A stretch of DNA of 33,736 nt, taken from Candidatus Niyogibacteria bacterium RIFCSPLOWO2_01_FULL_45_48. GTDB taxonomy: Bacteria; Patescibacteriota; Minisyncoccia; HO2-45-28. The DNA is taken from NCBI GenBank assembly GCA_001819395.1, contig MHMQ01000031.1:1-33736 (forward strand), read 5' to 3'. Within the stretch, counting starts at the first letter, position 1. The number at the start of each line of letters is the position of its first letter. The position numbers and the translations under genes are program-made. The notes beneath the pieces are model-generated. The model was not told the DNA's origin. It did no database searches and was given only the letters and a program-made list of their open reading frames with translations. Shown here one piece after another: positions 17,786 through 25,850 of the stretch.

Positions 17786-19989
17786 TAACCGGAGGAGTTT
17801 TTGCCGTAATTCTTGTAACGCCGTTTTATATTTCTAGGGCGCTGTTTTTTCCGTACATTACCGGCAAGGGCTTTATCTTTCGTATTGCTGTTGAAATCAT
17901 ATTTGCTTTGTGGATTATTTTGGCAATACTTGATAAAAATTACCGCCCAAAGTTGTCGCCCGTGCTTTGGGCGGCAGGAGCGGTTGTTTTTGTTTTAACC
18001 CTTTCCACGATTTTCGGAGCTGATCATTACCGTAGTTTCTGGTCAAATTACGAAAGAATGGAAGGACTGATCAGCCATTTTCATCTCCTTGCTTATTTTT
18101 TGGTTCTTGCCGGCGTCTTTAAAACATCTGTTGATTGGCGGAGGTTTTTTTATGCCGTTTCGGTGTCGGGCGCTGCAATGGCTCTTTACGGCTATCTTCA
18201 GGCTTTCGGCCTTACCGCGATTTCGCTTCAAAGCGGCATTAGAGCCGACGGGACATTCGGCAACGCAAGTTATATGGCTGTTTTTATGATTTTAAACGCC
18301 TTTATTGCCACGCATTTGTTTTTTTCCGAAGAACGAAGGTGGCTAAAAATAATTTTTGGACTTCTGGCCGTTCTTGAAGTCCCGGTAGTCTTTTTAACCG
18401 CGACAAGGGGCGCGATTTTGGGTCTTATGGGCGGCGCGGTTCTTCTTGCCGTATTATTTTCATTTTTGGCCAAGGACCGTAGAATTCGCTCGGCCTCAAT
18501 AAGCATCGTTGCTTCCGTATTTGTCCTTGTCGCTGTTTTTATTTTCGCTCAAAACACCGATTTTGTCGCTCAAAATTACGTTTTTCAGCGCTTCAGAAAT
18601 CTTGATTTTTCGGAACGCACCGTGCAGTCGCGTTTTATCATCTGGGGAATGTCTATTGAGGGCTTAAAGGAGAGGCCGGTTTTGGGCTGGGGTATGGAAA
18701 ATTACAATCAGGTTTTTAATAAGTATTACAAACCGGAACTTTGGCAGCAGGAGCAATGGTTTGACCGTTCTCACAACATTATTTTTGACTGGCTGACACA
18801 TGGCGGGATTCTTGGTCTTTTGGCGTATCTGTCGCTATACGGCTCGGCGATCTATGTTTTGTGGCGCGGGTATGTTCGCAGTAAGTTGTTTGAGAATTTA
18901 GCGGTCGCGGCGGTTTTTACCTCGCTTCTTGGGGCGTATTTTATACACAATTTTTTCGTTTTTGACAACCTTGTATCGTATATTCTTTTTTTCTCTGTTT
19001 TGGCTTTTGTTCATTTTCTTTATGCGCAGACTGGCAAGAGCACGGCTCTCACCAGCGCTGGTGAGAGCCGTGCTCTTGCCAGTCTTGCCATAACTCCGGC
19101 GAAATTGCTTGGATCGGCGTTTGTCGTGCTTGCCCTTGTTGTCTCTCTTTACTTTTTGAATGTTAAGCCCCTATTGGCCAACACCCGTCTTTTACAAGCT
19201 CTAAAAGATGCCAACTCTCAAGGACAAAATGTTGATTTGATTTTGTCCGATTTTGAAAAAGTTTTCAGCTATCGGACATTTGGAACCGGAGAAGCCAGGG
19301 AACAGCTAATCTCTTATGTCAACGCCATTGCCAGATCCGGTGTGGACCCGTCTTTAAAAGACAAGGCTTTTAAATTGTCCTTAAGCGAGTTTGAAAACCA
19401 AGTAAAAGAATCGCCCAACGATGCTCGCGGTCACATATTTTTATCGGCTGTCTATAACCATTTGGGCCGTAATGAAGAGGCCTTGTCTTCCGCCATGCGC
19501 GCCCTTAAACTTTCTCCTAAAAAACAAAGCATCATGTTCCTTGTGGCCGATTATCTTTTGGTTTTGGGAGATGCCCAAGGCGCGTATGAGGCGGTAAAGA
19601 CCGCTTACGAGTTGGACAGAAGTAATGGCGCCGCAGCTGTCAATTTTGCGGCGGTGGCAATGACGGTCGGCCGGCAAAACGAAGCCGAAAAGGTTTTGTT
19701 GGAACATTTTGGACAGCTTGCGGTCCCTGATCAGCAGATTATTAATGCCTATGCCAGAGTCGGCCGTTATGATTTGGTTCGCGATTCGTGGCTCGAGCTT
19801 ATTAAAGACGAGCCGTTAAAAGCCCAGCATCACGTGAACTTGGCGGCAACATACCTTGAATTGGGAGAACGCCAAAAATCAATAGAGGAACTTGAACGCG
19901 CGATTGAGCTGAATCCGGCTTTTAAGGGGCAGGGAGGGGATTTTCTTATAAATGAAATAAAGGCGGGAAGGAATCCTTTGAGTAGGTGA
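17755..19989 (+). CDS. O-antigen ligase/polymerase (Wzy_C-like) with C-terminal TPR domain
   Basis: N-terminal multi-TM; FLTATRGAILGLMGGA; RFIIWGMSIEGLKERPVLGWGMENYNQVF; WFDRSHNIIFDWLTHGGILGLLAYL; TPR-like repeats in C-terminus. Confidence 0.88.
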   Translation: MDIQKIIRYLITGGVFAVILVTPFYISRALFFPYITGKGFIFRIAVEIIFALWIILAILDKNYRPKLSPVLWAAGAVVFVLTLSTIFGADHYRSFWSNYERMEGLISHFHLLAYFLVLAGVFKTSVDWRRFFYAVSVSGAAMALYGYLQAFGLTAISLQSGIRADGTFGNASYMAVFMILNAFIATHLFFSEERRWLKIIFGLLAVLEVPVVFLTATRGAILGLMGGAVLLAVLFSFLAKDRRIRSASISIVASVFVLVAVFIFAQNTDFVAQNYVFQRFRNLDFSERTVQSRFIIWGMSIEGLKERPVLGWGMENYNQVFNKYYKPELWQQEQWFDRSHNIIFDWLTHGGILGLLAYLSLYGSAIYVLWRGYVRSKLFENLAVAAVFTSLLGAYFIHNFFVFDNLVSYILFFSVLAFVHFLYAQTGKSTALTSAGESRALASLAITPAKLLGSAFVVLALVVSLYFLNVKPLLANTRLLQALKDANSQGQNVDLILSDFEKVFSYRTFGTGEAREQLISYVNAIARSGVDPSLKDKAFKLSLSEFENQVKESPNDARGHIFLSAVYNHLGRNEEALSSAMRALKLSPKKQSIMFLVADYLLVLGDAQGAYEAVKTAYELDRSNGAAAVNFAAVAMTVGRQNEAEKVLLEHFGQLAVPDQQIINAYARVGRYDLVRDSWLELIKDEPLKAQHHVNLAATYLELGERQKSIEELERAIELNPAFKGQGGDFLINEIKAGRNPLSR
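19028..19085. repeat. Perfect 58-bp palindrome (29-bp arms, no loop) inside coding sequence
   Basis: AGACTGGCAAGAGCACGGCTCTCACCAGC|GCTGGTGAGAGCCGTGCTCTTGCCAGTCT, every base checked as complementary. Confidence 0.97.
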
Positions 19990-20028
19990 GTGAACCGGTG
20001 TTTTGTTTTAACTCTCGCATCTGACAAG

Positions 20029-20074
20029 TTATCCACAGGCCGCTATTTGCGGCCCTTTTTATTAGGGTGGATAA
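20029..20074. promoter_or_regulatory. Pair of DnaA-box-like 9-mers in opposite orientation
   Basis: TTATCCACA at 20029-20037 (+) and GGTGGATAA at 20066-20074 (minus-strand TTATCCACC). Confidence 0.35.
20038..20060 (+). terminator. Rho-independent terminator after Wzy/TPR gene
   Basis: GGCCGC-TATTT-GCGGCC then CTTTTT. Confidence 0.85.
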
Positions 20075-20173
20075 TAAGCACAAGGGTATTTTTATATACC
20101 TGAAATGGTCTGAATTTTAATAATTTTTTATTATTAATAATTATTATTAGCTCATAATTATAAGCATAAAAAT

Positions 20174-20860
20174 ATGCAAAAAGTTTCAAGTTTTTTTGAT
20201 ACTCGTCGGATCAGCGGTATAGTCGCCGCAACAGTTTTGTCGCTTCTTTTGGTCGCGGGGTTCACGTACGGTGTAACCACAATAAGCACAAATATAAACA
20301 CAGCAGGGACGCTTACAGTTTCAGGCACTTCGGCATTTACGGGCAACATAACCTCTGCGGGCAACATAAACGCAACAGGTACATTGCAGGTTACTGATGC
20401 TTTTACAGCTTATGGCGCTGTAACTTTGGGCGATGCCGTCACAGACAACATTACTATTACCGGCAACGCCACATCGTCAAATTCGCTTTTCGTAACAGGT
20501 ACAGCCAACTTTAAAGGTCTGGCCAGCACCTCGCAGTTGGTCGTCGGCGGTCAGGGCACAAATGGAACCATCAGCGGAATGATTATCGGGACATGCGATT
20601 TGACGGCTCAAACTTTTACCGCCTCAACAACGAAGACTGTTTATTGCAGTAACGCCACAGGAGTTAGGGCGGGTGACAAGGTTTTTGTGTCGGCCACATC
20701 CAGCTTGGCTGTGGGTGCCGTTAACGAATTGTGGCTCGTTGCTCTTACGGGCGCAGCGTCATCAACCGTAAGCGGTCGGATTGATGTGGATATTATGAAT
20801 ATTGTCGGCAAAACATCCCCAACAATTGCCGGAACACTTAACTTTTGGGCAGTGCGATAA
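20174..20860 (+). CDS. Secreted/surface protein with N-terminal TM helix and beta-rich repeats
   Basis: Hydrophobic segment GIVAATVLSLLLVAGFTYG then repeated TxTVSGTSxFTGNITxxGNINATGTL pattern. Confidence 0.65.
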   Translation: MQKVSSFFDTRRISGIVAATVLSLLLVAGFTYGVTTISTNINTAGTLTVSGTSAFTGNITSAGNINATGTLQVTDAFTAYGAVTLGDAVTDNITITGNATSSNSLFVTGTANFKGLASTSQLVVGGQGTNGTISGMIIGTCDLTAQTFTASTTKTVYCSNATGVRAGDKVFVSATSSLAVGAVNELWLVALTGAASSTVSGRIDVDIMNIVGKTSPTIAGTLNFWAVR

Positions 20861-20892
20861 TTTAGAAGTTTAATTAAAAACTAAATTATCGC
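20854..20892 (+). promoter_or_regulatory. Intergenic hairpin spanning stop codon of one surface gene and the start region of the next
   Basis: GCGATAATTTAG (20854-20865) / CTAAATTATCGC (20881-20892), perfect 12-bp arms, 15-nt loop; next ATG at 20895. Confidence 0.8.
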
Positions 20893-20894
20893 CT

Positions 20895-22289
20895 ATGAAA
20901 AAAATCTATCTGACGATTTTAACTTCCCTCCTGCTTCCTGTTGCGGCGCTTGCCGCCTTAGGCGATTTTACTTTTGACGGCAATGTTGATTTAACGCTAA
21001 ACGGAGTAACCGTAGATGTTGCCGGAAGCGGTTTTACGGCGGACTTGATTGAAGTTGAGGCAAGTACGTTTACCATAGGAATTTCCCCCGGAGGTGGTTT
21101 TGAGGTAACGTCAAGCGATCGGAGAAAAATGCCCGCCACCGTGGTAGGGTCTTTGGAGGTGGGATTCGCGTGCACAAGCTCTTTTTCAAGAACAACCGTT
21201 TCTAACCCATCTAACGCGCCATTTGCCACAACTACACTAACTGTCTCATCCGAAACCTGCGCCACTGAAAGCGGTGGTACTAGCGGCGGAGGCGGTGGCG
21301 GAGGCGGCGGAGGAGGTTCCGCGCCGTATGTTCCTTCGCAAACAGCCGAGCCGGCCGTCCCTGCGGTACCAACCGTTACTCCGGCGGTTCCATCCGCGGC
21401 AGCGCAACCTTCGGCCCAAGCTTTGGCGGTTAGCCCGGCTTTCAACCGCTTGCTGACTATTGGTTCAAAAGGAGAAGACGTTAAACGGCTTCAACAATTG
21501 CTTAACTCCGATCTGGATACAAGAATCGCTGCTTCCGGCGTCGGATCTCCGGGACAGGAAACAGAATTTTTCGGCTCTCTTTCGGGGCAGGCAGTACAGA
21601 AATTCCAAGTCAAGTACGGTGTAGCCAACCCCGGCGATGCCGGCTACGGCTTGGTAGGACCGAAAACGAGGGCTAAACTCTCTGAAGTGTTTGGAGAGGC
21701 TCCTGCTGCGGCTCCGGCCGCAACACCGGCTGTTCCGGCAACACCAGTGGCTCCGTCAGCCGTTTCATCTACATTTGGCAGGGGACTTGGCATGGGGACA
21801 ACGGGCGAGGATGTTAAGAGGCTCCAACAGCTTCTTAACTCCGATCCCGATACGATGATTGCCTCATCAGGCGTGGGTTCGGCAGGAAATGAATCTGAAT
21901 ACTTTGGCTCCCTCACCGCGAAAGCAGTCCAAAAATTCCAGGTTAAATATGATTTGGCCAAAGCTGGAGATGCCGGCTACGGCTTGGTGGGACCGAAAAC
22001 GAGGACGAAACTATCTGAAGTGTTTGGAGAAGCTCAGGCTGCGGCTCCGGTTGCTCCTGCAGTTCCAGCGCCAGCCCCGGTGGCACCCGCACCCGCACCC
22101 GCACCCGCACCCGCACCCGCACCCGCACCCGTACCGGCAGAACCGGCTCCGGTTCCATTTTGGCTTCAATTGACTCCGGCAACTCCCGGATCAGCAAATG
22201 TCTATGTTCCTCCTCCGACACCTGCTCCGGCGCCCGCCGAAGGAGAGAATGTCCCGTTCTGGATGCAGGGAATGGTTCCAACTCCCTAA
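20895..22289 (+). CDS. Secreted protein with two peptidoglycan-binding (PG_binding_1-like) domains, Gly-rich and Pro-Ala linkers
   Basis: Signal peptide MKKIYLTILTSLLLPVAALAA; two copies of GEDVKRLQQLLNSD..FGSL..AVQKFQVKY..GDAGYGLVGPKTR.KLSEVFGEA. Confidence 0.88.
   Translation: MKKIYLTILTSLLLPVAALAALGDFTFDGNVDLTLNGVTVDVAGSGFTADLIEVEASTFTIGISPGGGFEVTSSDRRKMPATVVGSLEVGFACTSSFSRTTVSNPSNAPFATTTLTVSSETCATESGGTSGGGGGGGGGGGSAPYVPSQTAEPAVPAVPTVTPAVPSAAAQPSAQALAVSPAFNRLLTIGSKGEDVKRLQQLLNSDLDTRIAASGVGSPGQETEFFGSLSGQAVQKFQVKYGVANPGDAGYGLVGPKTRAKLSEVFGEAPAAAPAATPAVPATPVAPSAVSSTFGRGLGMGTTGEDVKRLQQLLNSDPDTMIASSGVGSAGNESEYFGSLTAKAVQKFQVKYDLAKAGDAGYGLVGPKTRTKLSEVFGEAQAAAPVAPAVPAPAPVAPAPAPAPAPAPAPAPVPAEPAPVPFWLQLTPATPGSANVYVPPPTPAPAPAEGENVPFWMQGMVPTP
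22083..22130 (+). repeat. Tandem hexanucleotide repeat (GCACCC) x8 encoding (AP)n
   Basis: Eight consecutive GCACCC units read directly. Confidence 0.95.
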
Positions 22290-22306
22290 CTTCTGATTAC
22301 CAAACC

Positions 22307-22340
22307 AAAACCCGCCTTTCCGGCGGGTTTTGTTTTTTCT
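22307..22340 (+). terminator. Rho-independent terminator
   Basis: AAAACCCGCC-TTTCC-GGCGGGTTTT then GTTTTTT. Confidence 0.9.
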
Positions 22341-22361
22341 GTAATTTGTTATCATATCCAA

Positions 22362-23402
22362 ATGACGGACCACGTGCTCTATCGTAAGCATAGGCCGAAA
22401 ACATTTGGCGGTGTTTTGGGACAAGACCATGTGGTTAAAATTCTAAAAAACGCGCTTAAACTTGACCGTGTGGCGCACGCCTATCTTTTTTCGGGCTCCC
22501 GCGGAACAGGAAAAACAAGTGTCGCAAGGATATTGGCTAGAGCCATAAATTGTGAAAAAAACGAGCCGTGCAATTCTTGCCAAACCTGTGTTGATTTTAT
22601 GTCTGGCAGGACTCTTGATTTGGTTGAAATTGACGCTGCGTCAAACCGAGGAATTGATGAAATTCGGGCAATTCGCGATGCCGCGAATTTTCTTCCGGTA
22701 TCGGCCAAGCGCAAGGTTTATATAATTGATGAAGTGCACATGCTTACCAAGGAGGCATTCAACGCCCTTTTAAAAACACTTGAAGAGCCTCCGAGTCATG
22801 TTGTTTTCATCCTTGCTACAACCGAGCCCGAAAAAGTGCCCGAAACGATAAGTTCCCGCTGTCAGCATTTAAGATTCTATCGTTTATCTGACGAGGTTGC
22901 TTCCGAATCAATTTTTAAAGTCGCCAAAGCCGAAGGTTTTGAAATTGAGCCGGAAGCCGCCGAAACTCTTGCTCTTTTTTCCGAAGGGTCGCTTCGGGAC
23001 GCGATGAATCTTCTGGGGCAAGTTTCCGTGCTTGCCGGAGGCAAAAGTTCTGAAATAAAAGCCGGGGATGTGCGCGTTTTTTTTGGTGCGCCGGCCCAAA
23101 GCGCCGTAAGTGAATTGGTTTCGGCAATTGGAGAGAAAGACAGCAAGCGCGCCTTTGAGTGTCTGCGTTCTGCTTTTAAAGATGGCTCCGACCCGCGGAT
23201 TTTCACCAAAATCTTGATTCGTGATTTCAGGAACAAGTTTCTCGGCGTTTTAAATGGCGGCCCGGAAATACAAAACTTTCCGGCCGATCGCCTTGAGCGC
23301 GTACTTTTAATTTTGTTGGATACTTCGTCCGCGCGCCTTTTCTCGCCCCACCGCGAACTTCCGCTGGAACTCGCGGTCCACAAAATCATCCGCGAAACAT
23401 AA
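22362..23402 (+). CDS. dnaX: DNA polymerase III subunit gamma (short, no extended tau C-terminus)
   Basis: YRKHRPKTFGGVLGQDHVVKILKNAL; GSRGTGKTSVARILARAINC; Zn Cys motif CEKNEPCNSCQTC; DEVHMLTKEAFNALLKTLEEPP. Confidence 0.95.
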   Translation: MTDHVLYRKHRPKTFGGVLGQDHVVKILKNALKLDRVAHAYLFSGSRGTGKTSVARILARAINCEKNEPCNSCQTCVDFMSGRTLDLVEIDAASNRGIDEIRAIRDAANFLPVSAKRKVYIIDEVHMLTKEAFNALLKTLEEPPSHVVFILATTEPEKVPETISSRCQHLRFYRLSDEVASESIFKVAKAEGFEIEPEAAETLALFSEGSLRDAMNLLGQVSVLAGGKSSEIKAGDVRVFFGAPAQSAVSELVSAIGEKDSKRAFECLRSAFKDGSDPRIFTKILIRDFRNKFLGVLNGGPEIQNFPADRLERVLLILLDTSSARLFSPHRELPLELAVHKIIRET

Positions 23403-23410
23403 AAGGAAGA

Positions 23411-24922
23411 ATGAATAAACAATTTTTCTTTTTTCTTGGCGTGGTTTTATTGCTCGCGGCCGTTTTGCATTTTAGCCGCGATAATTTTCCCGACCCGGAT
23501 GTCTTTTACCACTTTCGCCACGCGGACTTATATTGGGAAAACAGCATTACAATGTCCGGATTCCCGTGGGTTTCTTACTCGGTCATAAATGATTTTTCCT
23601 CTGACATTTGGTATGGCTTTCATGTTCTTTTGATTCCCTTCACTTGGCTTCAAAATGAATTTTTAGGGCTGAATCTCGCGGGCGTTTTTATAACGGCAGC
23701 CACCCTTTTGATTTTTTATTTTGCCGCAAAGAAGGCGAAAGTTTTTTGGTCCCGTTTTTGGCCCTTTTTTCTTCTTTTTTCCGCACCCCTTGTTTTATAC
23801 CGCTTCACGATGCTTCGCCCGCATCTTTTATCCCTCGCATTATCAGCCTTATTTTTTGTATTCGCCGTCCAAGGCTCTTTTTGGGGCGTTTTTATATCAA
23901 GTTTTTTCATTACCTTTTTTCATCTCGGGCTTTTCTGGGCGCCCGCTTTGATTTTTGGAGTTGTCGCCCTCGTTAAATTTTTTTCAGAAAAAATCATGAT
24001 ATGGCGTTCTGGCGCGGCGCTCGTTCTCGGACTGCTCGCCGGCTGGGTTTTGCGTCCCAATCCTTTCGGAGCTCTTAAAATTGCTTACACCCAAGTTGTT
24101 GATTTAATGCTGGTAAAACAAGCCGGGATTCCCTTTAATTTCGGAATGGAGCTTTTTCCGATGCCGTTTGCGGGTCTTGGGGTATTCGCTTTTTTTGTAA
24201 TTTTATGGCTCGGGGCGGTACTCGTGTTTTTTAACGCCGTATTTAAAAAATCCGTCCCGCTTTCTTTTCGCGAACGCTTGTTCTTGCGGTCAAGTCTGAT
24301 TCTTTCCGCCGTATTTTTTTTGATGACCTTGTTTTTGGCCCAGCGCTCGTTTGACTTCTGGGTTATGTTCGGAGTTTTGTTTATTGCTTTTGTTTTTACT
24401 TATTTTCTGGCAAAAAACATCCGGTATAAATATACTCTTGTTGCCATTTTTTTGATTATGGCCGGGTATAGTTTTTATGGCTATCGGAAAAACATATCCC
24501 AATTCGGATGGGATGCCGAAAGATTCAAGCCCGCCTCCGAATGGCTCAAAAAAAATTCCAAAGAGGGCGAAATTGTTTTTAACGTCGCTTGGGAGTATTT
24601 TCCGGAACTTTTTTTCTGGAACACAAAAAACCGCTATATAAGCGGAATGGACCCAATTTTTCAGTATATTTACTACCAAGAACTTTACTGGAAGGCGTAT
24701 TATCTTGAAACCGGGCGTACGACGGGCTTTACTTGCGCTAAAACTTTTTGCGAAGAAAAGAACTTTGAGGACACTTATGATGTCTTGAAAAATGATTTTA
24801 AGGCGTCTTTTGTTTTTCTTTCCCGCGCGTATGACGATAATTTATACAACTATTTTTCAAACGATCCGCGCTACTCGTTTGGATACGAAGACGCCAACTC
24901 CGCCATTTTTTCTTTAAAATAA
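23411..24922 (+). CDS. Polytopic membrane protein, possible GT-C glycosyltransferase-like
   Basis: Many hydrophobic segments; N-term DPDVFYHFRHADLYWENS; soluble C-term. Confidence 0.55.
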   Translation: MNKQFFFFLGVVLLLAAVLHFSRDNFPDPDVFYHFRHADLYWENSITMSGFPWVSYSVINDFSSDIWYGFHVLLIPFTWLQNEFLGLNLAGVFITAATLLIFYFAAKKAKVFWSRFWPFFLLFSAPLVLYRFTMLRPHLLSLALSALFFVFAVQGSFWGVFISSFFITFFHLGLFWAPALIFGVVALVKFFSEKIMIWRSGAALVLGLLAGWVLRPNPFGALKIAYTQVVDLMLVKQAGIPFNFGMELFPMPFAGLGVFAFFVILWLGAVLVFFNAVFKKSVPLSFRERLFLRSSLILSAVFFLMTLFLAQRSFDFWVMFGVLFIAFVFTYFLAKNIRYKYTLVAIFLIMAGYSFYGYRKNISQFGWDAERFKPASEWLKKNSKEGEIVFNVAWEYFPELFFWNTKNRYISGMDPIFQYIYYQELYWKAYYLETGRTTGFTCAKTFCEEKNFEDTYDVLKNDFKASFVFLSRAYDDNLYNYFSNDPRYSFGYEDANSAIFSLK

Positions 24923-24952
24923 AAAAGGCGCCCCAGAACATCGGAGCGCCTT
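24921..24952 (-). terminator. Rho-independent terminator for the minus-strand gene
   Basis: Minus strand AAGGCGCTCC-GATGTTCT-GGGGCGCCTT (one G:U pair) followed by TTTT. Confidence 0.8.
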
Positions 24953-25000
24953 CGCCCGCCGGAGGCGGGGACTGCCTCGCAAGCGGGAGTTGTTTGACCG

Positions 25001-25498
25001 TTAAAATGGGCAGGGAATTGACTCGGGAAGCATGTAGACGCTTCCCTTGCGGCTTCTGGTGTTAAATATTGCTTCCCATCGCGGCTTTTGGAGTTCGTTT
25101 ATGAACTCAGAGAGTTTACGAAATCTGGGAGGATCTTGCTGTGTTTGCTTAAAAATCTCTTCATTTTGTAAAAATTTTCCTACGAGTCTGACTGTCGGCC
25201 AATTTTTCATGTCATCCCACGGTCCGGGTCCGACGAGTGTGGCACAGAATATGATGTCCATATTTTTTGGAGGCCAAAAGAAAAATGTGTCAGGAGCAAT
25301 ATGGTGGGTGAAAAGGTCGTCGTCATAATTGATCGGGGTTATCGTCAGATATATCTCGATTGCATTGATATTGTTATTCAACCCATCAACCAGCGCCATC
25401 ATTCTTTTCGCAAGATCAAATGGTCCCGGGGCATCTTCAATTATGAACAGCAATTTCCGCTCCTGTTTTTCCGACACTTCTTTCTGTTGCGGTGCCAT
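25001..25498 (-). CDS. Hypothetical protein (orphan minus-strand gene)
   Basis: Minus-strand ORF, start MAPQQKEVSEKQERKLLFIIEDAPG with SD GAGGGAGGG 7-8 nt upstream; consensus promoter upstream and terminator downstream. Confidence 0.75.
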   Translation of the reverse strand: MAPQQKEVSEKQERKLLFIIEDAPGPFDLAKRMMALVDGLNNNINAIEIYLTITPINYDDDLFTHHIAPDTFFFWPPKNMDIIFCATLVGPGPWDDMKNWPTVRLVGKFLQNEEIFKQTQQDPPRFRKLSEFINELQKPRWEAIFNTRSRKGSVYMLPESIPCPF

Positions 25499-25608
25499 CA
25501 CGGCGCCCTCCCTCAAGGTGCTTTGCCCGTTTTAGCCCGGACATTTGGCTCTTAGCAAAAGGCATAACGCCGTTTGCCGTCCCGCCACACGGCGGATTTA
25601 CTTTTTAC

Positions 25609-25636
25609 ATTGTATCAGATTCTACCAATTTGTCAA
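25609..25636 (-). promoter_or_regulatory. Sigma70 promoter on minus strand
   Basis: Minus-strand TTGACA (25636-25631), 16-nt spacer, TACAAT (25614-25609). Confidence 0.75.
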
Positions 25637-25658
25637 GTCGGCAAAATTAAGTTATAAT
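25630..25658 (+). promoter_or_regulatory. Sigma70 promoter for tRNA locus
   Basis: TTGTCA (25630-25635), 17-nt spacer, TATAAT (25653-25658). Confidence 0.75.
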
Positions 25659-25666
25659 TTAAAAAT

Positions 25667-25730
25667 TGCGGGATCGTCTAATGGTAGGACATCGCCCTTT
25701 GGAGGCGAGTATCTAGGTTCCCTGCCCGCC
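25667..25730 (+). pseudogene. Truncated tRNA-Gln(TTG)-like copy lacking a normal T-arm
   Basis: GCGGGATCGTCTAATGGTAGGACATCGCCCTTTGGAGGCGAGTATCTAGGTTCCCTGCCCGCC: D-arm and anticodon arm match the downstream tRNA; T-loop/3' T-stem missing; GCGGG/CCCGC acceptor-like pairing. Confidence 0.7.
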
Positions 25731-25747
25731 ATCGCTGGGACTTGAGC

Positions 25748-25818
25748 TGGGGAGTCGTCTAACGGTAGGACATTGCCCTTTGGAGGCAAGTATCCTGGTT
25801 CGAATCCAGGCTCCCCAG
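25748..25818 (+). tRNA. tRNA-Gln(TTG)
   Basis: TGGGGAG..CTCCCCA acceptor, anticodon stem TTGCC-CTTTGGA-GGCAA (anticodon TTG), T-arm CCTGG-TTCGAAT-CCAGG; no encoded CCA. Confidence 0.93.
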
Positions 25819-25850
25819 CTCAGGTCCTGGCAGGCGGGGAATCCAAGCCC

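Noticed and set aside
21943-22281. 112-aa minus-strand ORF with RVRVRVRV repeat
   Set aside because: Arises from the reverse complement of the GCACCC tandem repeat within the PG-binding protein gene; no promoter, SD or plausible fold.
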